5,285 nucleotides of DNA, taken from Candidatus [Bacteroides] periocalifornicus (GTDB lineage: Bacteria > Bacteroidota > Bacteroidia > Bacteroidales > CAJPTX01). The notes under the pieces were generated by a model. It saw nothing but the letters and a program-made list of their open reading frames with translations. It was not told where the DNA came from and ran no database searches. This document shows positions 1-5,285 of the stretch, piece after piece (position 1 is the first letter of the stretch; each line of letters opens with the position of its first letter). A program made the translations under genes and the position numbers. The stretch is taken from assembly GCA_001421095.1 (NCBI GenBank), contig LIIK01000069.1:308-5592 (forward strand). The letters are read 5' to 3'.

Positions 1-2
1 GC

Positions 3-49
3 GCTTATCCCCTCCGCGTCGCTTACCCCCTCCGCGTCGCATCCCCCCC
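3..49. repeat. 18-bp C-rich tandem repeat, two copies plus a degenerate part-copy
   Basis: Copy 1 (3-20) and copy 2 (21-38) differ at one base (T8 versus C26). The unit is GCTTAYCCCCTCCGCGTC. A degraded third start follows at 39-49 and ends in a C7 run. The array touches the window edge, so more copies may lie upstream. Its 18-base period is a multiple of three, and on the minus strand it reads as an Arg/Gly/Lys-rich peptide repeat, so it may belong to a divergent gene. The rest of 50-164 holds two T7 runs (51-57 and 86-92) and the candidate promoter. Confidence 0.7.
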
Positions 50-108
50 ATTTTTTTCTGTGCGCTTCACTTTCTTGCCCGTTGCTTTTTTTCCTCGTAA
101 ACTCGCGC

Positions 109-116
109 TACCTTTG
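109..116 (+). promoter_or_regulatory. Candidate Bacteroidota-type promoter -7 element (TACCTTTG)
   Basis: TACCTTTG matches the Bacteroides -7 consensus TAnnTTTG exactly. It lies 48 bases before the ATG at 165, giving an expected transcript start near 120-125 and a short leader of about 40 bases. The -33 partner is weak: the nearest TTG (82-84) is 24 bases upstream, longer than the usual spacing of about 19-21, and the T7 run at 86-92 is the only other candidate. Known: the consensus. Inferred: that it drives the A2M gene. Confidence 0.45.
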
Positions 117-164
117 TGGCGTGCCCCGATGGTGGGGATTAACCTTATTCGCTTAGTTTAACAC

Positions 165-3100
165 ATGGAACGAATATTTTCGCTGAGCAAAAAGCAGCTA
201 CGTTGGCTGGGGATTGGTGTGGGCGCAGCGGTGCTGCTGGCGGCCTTTATCCTCACCATCGTCCTTTACCGCGGGAGTGGCCGCGGTAGGCGCCTCATGG
301 CGGGGGTCGATTTCCAACCCTATATATCGGCCTACACCTCGGGTATCATCTCGCGCCAGTCCACCGTGCAGGTGGTCTTTACCCGTGATTTGGCCACCCC
401 AGATCAGGTGGGCAAGGAGGCGAGCAGCGCGCTCCTCAAGGTCAGCCCCAAGGTTAAGGGGGAGCTGGTCTGGGCCAATGCGCGCACGCTGGAGTATGTG
501 CCCACCCAGGGCTTGCAGTCGGGCGAGAACTATGAGGTTACCGTGCGGCTCGATAAGCTCTTCGATGCGGTGCCAAAGGAGGCCAAGGAGTTCATTTTCA
601 ACTTCCAGACCATCAAGCAGCAGGTCGATTTCACCGATATCTACTACTACACCACCAAGGCCGATGGCGAGGGACGGGGGCATATTAGGGGTACTCTGTC
701 AACAGCTGATGTGGCTGACGTAGAATCGGTTACAAATGGAATCCTGATCAAGCAGGACGGGAAGCGGATACCCGTAACGGTGGAGATGGGCGAGGGCGAG
801 CGGGATTTCCACTTCAGCTCCGATGTCGTTACCGTTGGCGATGACGATATAATCTATTCATTTGAGGGAAAGGCGCTTGGATGTGATGATCTCGATGCCG
901 AGCAGTTCCCTGGCCTGCCCGCCAATAGCGATTTCTACGCAATGGACGGCGCGGTGATCTACGATGGGGCGCAGTGCTTCCGGGTACAGTTCAGCAAGCC
1001 GCTAGATCCGAACCAGAACTTCAAGGGGTTGGTCTACACCTCAGAGCCGGTGGATCTCCGCGTGCGGGTTGATGGCAATATGCTCTACATCTACCCGGCC
1101 GAGAACCTGGAGGGGACCTATACGTTCAATGTCGACCGTGCGGTGCGCAGCGCCTCGGGGAGCCAGATGACGAGCAGTTTCTCCATGAAGCAGGACTTTA
1201 GGGCCGGGAAGCCTGAGGTGAGTTTCCTGCAGGAGGGGGCGATTCTCCCGGCCACCGGCGCGATTACTATCCCATTCAGGGCTACTGCGCTTAAGGCTGT
1301 GGATGTGTATGTGTACCAGATATTTGAATCGAATATTGCGCAGTTCTTCCAGATCAACAGCTATAACCGGGCCTACGAGCTCCACCGGGTGGGCAAGCTC
1401 ATCCTCCGTAAAACCGTGCGCCTCGGCGACCTGAGCAGAGGGGTTGAGGGAGTCTATGCGCTGGATCTCAGCCCATTGGTGCAGCTACAGCCCGGCGCTA
1501 TCTACCGCGTAGGACTGGGAATGCGGAAGGAACTCGCCATTACGAAATGCAACGATGGCCAGGAGAACGAGGATTTTGTGGATTGCTCTGAGCTCCCAGA
1601 ACCGGACGAGGATGGCGATATCTACTACTACGGTGACTATGATTATGATTGGGATGAGCGGAACAATCCCTGCCACTCCTATTACTACCGCTACCGTGGA
1701 GTGGAGTGGAAGAACATCGTGGTCTCTAACATCGGCCTCATAGCCAAGCGCGGCGGAGAGAGCATCCTACGCGTCTACACCACCAGCCTTACCGATAGCA
1801 AGCCAATGCAGGATGTGGAGGTCCAGCTGCTGAACTACCAGCTGCAGCTACTGGGGCAGGGCACTTCAGATGGCGACGGGGCGGTCAGCATAGAGTACCC
1901 GCGCGATGAAAAGCCCTTCCTAGTGGTGGCCAAGCACGGGCAGCAGCGCTCCTACCTCCCGGTGCGCGAGTACGACGGGCTATCCTACTCCACCTTTGAT
2001 GTGAATGGGGCTACGCTACAGGGTGGGTTGCAGGGGTTTATCTATGGTGACAGGGGCGTGTGGAGGCCTGGCGATTCCATATTCCTAACCCTGATGCTGG
2101 AGGATAGGGAGGCGGTGCTGCCGGCGGGCCACCCCATAGAGTTCTCGCTCTACGATACCGATGGTAAGCGCATGGCAAGGAAGGTTCTCACCAGCAATGA
2201 GTTCAATGTCTACACCTTTGCCACGGCTACCCGCTCTGATGCCCCCACGGGATTCTACCGGGCGGAGGCCAAGGTGGGCAATGCCCGCTTCTCCAAGTCG
2301 GTTCGCGTGGAGACCATAAAGCCAAACCGCCTCAAGATCAATCTCGATTTTGACTATGACATCCTCGAGGCCGATCGTGAGAACCCCCTCCGGCTCTCTT
2401 CGCGCTGGCTGCACGGCTCGCCGGCACGTAACCTGAAGGCCGATCTCGAGGTGGTCTTCAATGCCCGCCACACCTCCTTCAAGGGCTATGAGGATTACGA
2501 ATTTAACGATGTAACCGCCCCCTTCCGCACGGTACGCCAAACCCTCCTCGAGACGCATCTCTCAGATGATGGGGTGGCGGTCGCTTCGCCCCGCTTTGCC
2601 GATGTCAGAGGGGCTAATGGCATGCTGAATGCCACCTTTAATGCCAGGGTCTACGAAGAGGGGGGAGGGTATAGCTTTGCGTCCTTCTCCAAGCCGTTCT
2701 CCCCATTCAGCTCCTACGTCGGCCTCCTGGTCCCGAAGAGCGATAACTACTACGTAGAAACCGATAAAGATCAGAAATTCAAGCTGGTAACGGTAGATAA
2801 AGAGGGCCATCCGGAGGGCAACATCCCCCTCTCTGTCCAGGTCTACAAGCTCGCCTGGGGATGGTGGTGGGAGCACGATGACGAATCGCTGGCCTCCTAC
2901 CTCGATTCCCGCTCCACCGAGCTCATCAAGGAGATCGACGACCTAAGTACCGATGGTTCCGGAAAGGCTGAATTCCCCGTCCAGATCAACTATCCCAACT
3001 GGGGGCGATACCTGGTGCGTGTGCGCGATAGGAACAGTGGCCACGTGGCCTCGCAGGTGGTTTTCTGGGATTGGCCGGCCTCGCGCGAACGGGGTATCGA

Positions 3101-5285
3101 CCGTAGCCAAGGGAGCTCTACCGTCTTGGGTATCACCTGCGACAAGGCCTCATATGAGGTAGGGCAAAAGGCCGAACTCTCTGTGCCTACCCCCGCGGGC
3201 GGAAGCCTCTTGGTCTCGGTGGAGGACGGCGCTACGGTGCTGAATTCCTTCTGGATAGAGGCCAAGGAAGGGCAAACCTCGTTCAAGCTCGACATCACTG
3301 ACCGCATGGCGCCAAACGTTTACTGCAATGTAACCCTCCTACAGCCCTACGGCCAAACGGCCAATGACCTGCCGCTGCGTATGTATGGGGTGGTTCCCCT
3401 TATGGTGGAGAACCCCAAGAGCCACCTGCACCCAGTGATTCTGGTCCCCAAGGAGGTACGTCCCGATGCGAAGGTTGAGCTCACGGTGAAGGAGGAGGAT
3501 GGACGGCCTATGGCCTTCACCCTGGCTGTGGTGGACGAGGGGCTGCTCGACATTACGGCCTTCAAAACCCCTAAGCCCTGGGATTACTTCTACGCTCGCC
3601 GTGCGCTCGGGGTTGAGACTATGGATCTCTTCGAGGAGGTGATAGGTGCCTACGCGGGGCGTATCAATAGCATCCTCAGCATCGGGGGGGGCGATGGAAT
3701 GGAACTCAACGCCGATGAAGAAAAGGCTAACGATCCCCTAGCCAACCGCTTCCAGCCCGTGGTGCGCTTCTTCGGCCCCTACAATCTGGAGGCGGGGAAA
3801 AAGCAGAAAATCTCCTTCCAGATGCCAAGCTACATCGGCTCTGTCCGCATTATGGCGGTGGCCTCGGGTAAGCAGAATGCCTATGGGCATGCGGAGCAGA
3901 CTATGGCGGTGCGCAATCCCCTCATGGTGCAAGCTACGCTCCCAAGGGTGCTCAGCATTGGCGAGCAGCTCGACGTGCCAATCACCGTGTTCACCACCAC
4001 CGATAAGATCTCCAGCGTGGAGGTGAAGGTAGAGGTATCCGGTGGGCTGCAGTCGGTCGGCGAAACCACTAAGCGTGTAGGATTCTCCAAGGCGGGCGAC
4101 CAAACGATCCTCTTCCCCGTGCGCGTGGCGCAGCAGGTGGGGCGCGGCACTGTGAAGGTCACTGCCAAGGGGGGGGGAGAGACCGCCTCTGCTACCGTGC
4201 AGATCGGGGTGCGCAATCCCTATGCCCGCATCCAGGCTACCGTGGCCAAATCGGTGGCTGCTGGCAAGCAGATTGCGCTCGGCGGGCCAAAGCTCGGCAT
4301 GCTCTCCGAGGGCGAGGGGCGCATTGAGGTCAGCAACCTCCCGGTTATCGCCATCGGTGAGCATATGAGCTACATAGAGCAATACCCCTACACCTGCCTG
4401 GAGCAACGCACCTCGCAGGCCATGGCCAGAATGCTCTACCCTGAGGCCGTAAAGGTGTCTAACGAGCGCCGAGACTCCATAACGGAGCAGGTGAACGCCT
4501 TCCTCAGCACCCTAGCGCAAAACCAGCTGCCAAACGGGGGCTTCTCGCTCTGGCAGAATACCTCTACACCGCACTTCTGGGCTACTACCTACGTTGGGCA
4601 TTTCATGCTCCTTGCCAAGGAAATGGGCTATAAAATCTCACCCTCCATCCTCTCTAAATGGGCGCAGTTCCAAGAACGGACAGCCCGTGAATGGAGCATA
4701 GAGAAAAGCTACGATAATTCGGCGCTGCAGCAAGCCTATCGCCTCTATACGCTGGCATTGGCCGGAAAACCGCAAATGGGCGCCATGAACCGCCTCCGCG
4801 AACTCGCCAATCTCCCCAGCAATGCCCGCTGGCGATTGGCAGCTGCCTACCTAGTGGCCGGCAATAAAAAGGCCGCTGAAGACCTAGTGGGCTCTGCCTC
4901 CACCGATGTCAAACCCTACTCCAACGATGCTTGGTGCTTCGGCTCGCAGCTCCGAGATCAGGCCATGCTGCTAGAGGCTCTCACGCTTATGAAGAGGTTC
5001 GACCAGGGGCTAACACTCCTGCAAACCATGGCGAATCGGCTAGCTTCAGACAGCTGGATCAGCACCCAGGAAATCGGCTTTAGCCTCCTGGCATACTACA
5101 AGTTCGCCCAGGCAACCAAGGCCAACCAGGGGAATGTGGAGGGCGAGGTGAAGATCGGCTCTAATACCTACGGGGTTAGCACCGTCACCTCAAACTTCGT
5201 GCTGCCCTTTACCCTACCTGCTAACGGCCTGCCACAGTGCCTGTTCACCAACAAGGCCAAGGGCACGCTCTTCGTCTCCCTTACC
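165..5285 (+). CDS. Alpha-2-macroglobulin family protein with thioester, membrane-anchored (3' end cut by window)
   Basis: Large envelope protein of the bacterial A2M family, thought to act as a periplasmic protease trap. The frame is open for 1707 codons with no stop. Start choice: ATG 165 is the first possible start, because an in-frame TAA lies at 159-161. There is no Shine-Dalgarno sequence, which is normal in Bacteroidota. Order by residue: hydrophobic anchor 14-35; N-terminal macroglobulin/Ig-like domains about 50-460; acidic Cys-flanked segment 462-503; bMG3-like 524-600; MG2 616-718 with GDRGVWRPGD; bMG5/bMG6-like about 719-1085, including WGWWW at 898-902; bait-region domain about 1087-1195 with VVDEGLLDI and WDYFY; A2M domain about 1199-1290; thioester domain from about 1396 with CLEQ at 1411-1414. 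Full-length relatives are about 1800-1900 residues, so a C-terminal bMG10-like domain is probably missing. CxEQ makes this the thioester-bearing type, like E. coli ECAM (YfhM), and not the thioester-less YfaS type. Family assignment is firm; protease trapping is inferred. Confidence 0.95.
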   Translation, partial: MERIFSLSKKQLRWLGIGVGAAVLLAAFILTIVLYRGSGRGRRLMAGVDFQPYISAYTSGIISRQSTVQVVFTRDLATPDQVGKEASSALLKVSPKVKGELVWANARTLEYVPTQGLQSGENYEVTVRLDKLFDAVPKEAKEFIFNFQTIKQQVDFTDIYYYTTKADGEGRGHIRGTLSTADVADVESVTNGILIKQDGKRIPVTVEMGEGERDFHFSSDVVTVGDDDIIYSFEGKALGCDDLDAEQFPGLPANSDFYAMDGAVIYDGAQCFRVQFSKPLDPNQNFKGLVYTSEPVDLRVRVDGNMLYIYPAENLEGTYTFNVDRAVRSASGSQMTSSFSMKQDFRAGKPEVSFLQEGAILPATGAITIPFRATALKAVDVYVYQIFESNIAQFFQINSYNRAYELHRVGKLILRKTVRLGDLSRGVEGVYALDLSPLVQLQPGAIYRVGLGMRKELAITKCNDGQENEDFVDCSELPEPDEDGDIYYYGDYDYDWDERNNPCHSYYYRYRGVEWKNIVVSNIGLIAKRGGESILRVYTTSLTDSKPMQDVEVQLLNYQLQLLGQGTSDGDGAVSIEYPRDEKPFLVVAKHGQQRSYLPVREYDGLSYSTFDVNGATLQGGLQGFIYGDRGVWRPGDSIFLTLMLEDREAVLPAGHPIEFSLYDTDGKRMARKVLTSNEFNVYTFATATRSDAPTGFYRAEAKVGNARFSKSVRVETIKPNRLKINLDFDYDILEADRENPLRLSSRWLHGSPARNLKADLEVVFNARHTSFKGYEDYEFNDVTAPFRTVRQTLLETHLSDDGVAVASPRFADVRGANGMLNATFNARVYEEGGGYSFASFSKPFSPFSSYVGLLVPKSDNYYVETDKDQKFKLVTVDKEGHPEGNIPLSVQVYKLAWGWWWEHDDESLASYLDSRSTELIKEIDDLSTDGSGKAEFPVQINYPNWGRYLVRVRDRNSGHVASQVVFWDWPASRERGIDRSQGSSTVLGITCDKASYEVGQKAELSVPTPAGGSLLVSVEDGATVLNSFWIEAKEGQTSFKLDITDRMAPNVYCNVTLLQPYGQTANDLPLRMYGVVPLMVENPKSHLHPVILVPKEVRPDAKVELTVKEEDGRPMAFTLAVVDEGLLDITAFKTPKPWDYFYARRALGVETMDLFEEVIGAYAGRINSILSIGGGDGMELNADEEKANDPLANRFQPVVRFFGPYNLEAGKKQKISFQMPSYIGSVRIMAVASGKQNAYGHAEQTMAVRNPLMVQATLPRVLSIGEQLDVPITVFTTTDKISSVEVKVEVSGGLQSVGETTKRVGFSKAGDQTILFPVRVAQQVGRGTVKVTAKGGGETASATVQIGVRNPYARIQATVAKSVAAGKQIALGGPKLGMLSEGEGRIEVSNLPVIAIGEHMSYIEQYPYTCLEQRTSQAMARMLYPEAVKVSNERRDSITEQVNAFLSTLAQNQLPNGGFSLWQNTSTPHFWATTYVGHFMLLAKEMGYKISPSILSKWAQFQERTAREWSIEKSYDNSALQQAYRLYTLALAGKPQMGAMNRLRELANLPSNARWRLAAAYLVAGNKKAAEDLVGSASTDVKPYSNDAWCFGSQLRDQAMLLEALTLMKRFDQGLTLLQTMANRLASDSWISTQEIGFSLLAYYKFAQATKANQGNVEGEVKIGSNTYGVSTVTSNFVLPFTLPANGLPQCLFTNKAKGTLFVSLT
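204..269 (+). other. N-terminal transmembrane anchor / uncleaved signal of the A2M protein
   Basis: Residues 14-35 form one uninterrupted hydrophobic stretch (WLGIGVGAAVLLAAF, then ILTIVLY). It is preceded by K9, K10 and R13 and followed by R36, R40, R42 and R43. There is no cysteine, so no lipobox, and no clear AxA signal peptidase I site. The best reading is a signal anchor that tethers the protein to the inner membrane with the bulk in the periplasm. Positive charges on both sides make the topology signal ambiguous. E. coli ECAM is instead a lipoprotein. Confidence 0.75.
1548..1673 (+). other. Acidic, Tyr/Asp-rich segment bounded by cysteines (A2M residues 462-503)
   Basis: Cysteines at residues 462, 474 and 503 bracket a stretch dominated by Asp, Glu and Tyr, including DEDGDIYYYGDYDYDWDERN and then NPC. 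It lies just before the bMG3-like domain. From memory, a similar acidic/aromatic stretch ending near NPC is common in Bacteroidota A2Ms, so it is probably a lineage feature and not an insertion peculiar to this gene. A disulphide between two of the cysteines in the periplasm, or cation binding by the Asp cluster, is possible but is inference only. Confidence 0.6.
1734..1964 (+). other. bMG3-like macroglobulin domain (A2M residues about 524-600)
   Basis: The segment opens with GLIAKRGGESILRVYTTSLT and continues with a pattern typical of a beta-sandwich: a described-property strand (VEVQLLNYQLQLL), a turn with DGDG, and a closing strand ending in YLPV. Bacterial A2Ms carry a domain of this kind (Pfam bMG3) directly before the MG2 domain, and the order here agrees. 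Boundaries are estimates. Confidence 0.65.
2010..2318 (+). other. MG2 macroglobulin domain with GDRGVWRPGD signature (A2M residues about 616-718)
   Basis: Residues 628-637 read GDRGVWRPGD, a close match to the (T/G)DRGIYRPGE-type signature that marks the MG2 domain in A2Ms from bacteria to vertebrates. A strand-rich stretch follows (SIFLTLMLED, then PIEFSLYDTDGKR) and the domain closes with a strand ending in VRVETI. This is one of the two strongest family markers in the window. Confidence 0.9.
3423..3749 (+). other. Bait-region domain of the A2M protein (residues about 1087-1195)
   Basis: The domain begins with a strand-rich stretch (VILVPKEVRPDAKVELTV). It contains the conserved VVDEGLLDI (1122-1130) and WDYFY (1139-1143). 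The exposed bait that host or rival proteases would cut is most likely residues about 1159-1195: a Gly-rich and then acidic linker (SIGGGDGMELNADEE) between the structured parts, containing R1166, K1187, R1195 and several Leu/Met residues as possible cleavage sites. The location follows the family architecture; no cleavage site can be assigned from sequence alone. Confidence 0.75.
4350..5120 (+). other. Thioester domain (alpha/alpha toroid) of the A2M protein (residues about 1396-1652)
   Basis: The domain opens just ahead of the thioester motif and then shows repeated amphipathic helices with blocks I recognise from Bacteroidota A2Ms: FWATTYVGHF (1471-1480), AYRLYTLALAGKP (from 1524), ARWRLAAAYLVAG, and DSWISTQEIGFSLLAYYKFA near the end. 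This fold buries the thioester until bait cleavage releases it. Domain limits are approximate. Confidence 0.85.
4383..4406 (+). other. Internal thioester motif YPYTCLEQ (Cys1411 to Gln1414)
   Basis: The codons give Tyr-Pro-Tyr-Thr-Cys-Leu-Glu-Gln. In CxEQ thioester proteins the Cys side chain and the Gln amide form the reactive bond, here Cys1411 and Gln1414. Cys, Glu and Gln are all retained, so the site looks competent. The residue before Cys is Thr, where Gly is the usual choice (PYGCxEQ). Confidence 0.9.

Noticed and set aside
1..49. G-quadruplex on the minus strand
   Set aside because: Only three G runs of four or more are visible, separated by loops of about 12-13 bases, which is unfavourable for a stable quadruplex.
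1..60. CRISPR array, or a terminator formed by the C-rich repeat and T7 run
   Set aside because: The repeats are directly tandem with no spacers, and there are too few of them. The C-rich stretch has no matching G-rich arm to form a hairpin before the T run.
124..137. Small hairpin CCCC-GATGGT-GGGG in the presumed leader
   Set aside because: The stem is only four base pairs with no extension and no following T run, too weak to call a terminator or regulator.
297..299. ATG at Met45 as an alternative start that would drop the membrane anchor
   Set aside because: The upstream ATG at 165 gives a sensible anchor, has a stop directly before it and lies at a suitable distance from the candidate promoter. 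A start at Met45 would leave an envelope protein with no export signal.
198..683. 161-codon minus-strand frame (and similar ones at 1041-1385, 2085-2558, 2562-2876 and 2990-3307)
   Set aside because: All are antisense to the continuous A2M frame, overlap it fully and show no recognisable domain, so they were treated as shadows.
214..723. 169-codon frame on the + strand in another phase
   Set aside because: It overlaps the A2M N-terminal region out of frame. The product is low-complexity Arg/Ser/Pro-rich sequence, typical of a shifted reading of GC-rich coding DNA.
3738..4406. 222-codon open frame on the minus strand
   Set aside because: It lies wholly antisense to the A2M bait, A2M and thioester regions, whose sense translation carries conserved family motifs. 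Its protein is not recognisable. Long antisense frames arise easily in GC-rich genes.

Overview
The window is almost entirely one large gene. It is a bacterial alpha-2-macroglobulin (A2M) family protein on the + strand, starting at position 165 and still open at the last base (1707 codons seen, C-terminus cut off). I identified it by reading the translation by eye; no search was run. The recognisable signatures, in order, are an N-terminal hydrophobic anchor, the macroglobulin signature GDRGVWRPGD, a VVDEGLLDI plus WDYFY block of the bait-region domain, and a CLEQ thioester motif (in YPYTCLEQ) opening an alpha/alpha-toroid thioester domain.

The organism is most likely a member of the Bacteroidota, probably Bacteroidales, with a fairly GC-rich genome. 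The reasons are the domain arrangement and blocks that I recall as typical of the long Bacteroidota A2Ms (FQPYISAYTSG near the N-terminus, the acidic Tyr/Asp segment before NPC, the WGWWW block, and AYRLYTLALAGKP in the thioester domain), a TAnnTTTG-type promoter element, and the lack of a Shine-Dalgarno sequence before the start codon.

Layout: 1-164 is intergenic or upstream sequence. It holds an 18-bp C-rich tandem repeat (3-49), two T7 tracts, and a candidate promoter (109-116). A very short open frame on the minus strand could be the first 17 codons of a divergent gene, but this is weak. From 165 to 5285 is the A2M gene: membrane anchor, N-terminal macroglobulin/Ig-like domains, acidic Cys-flanked loop, bMG3-like, MG2, bMG5/6-like, bait-region, A2M and thioester domains. 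About 150-200 further residues (bMG10-like domain) would be expected beyond the window.

Function by family knowledge: periplasmic, membrane-tethered A2Ms are thought to trap foreign proteases. Cleavage of the bait region triggers a conformational change and exposes the Cys-Gln thioester, which bonds covalently to the attacker. In many bacteria the gene sits beside pbpC (penicillin-binding protein 1C), but no neighbour is visible here. I found no convincing new system. The points most worth a second look are poly-G tracts of 8 and 9 in the coding sequence that could allow frameshift switching, the Thr in place of the usual Gly in the thioester motif, and an anchor without a lipobox.
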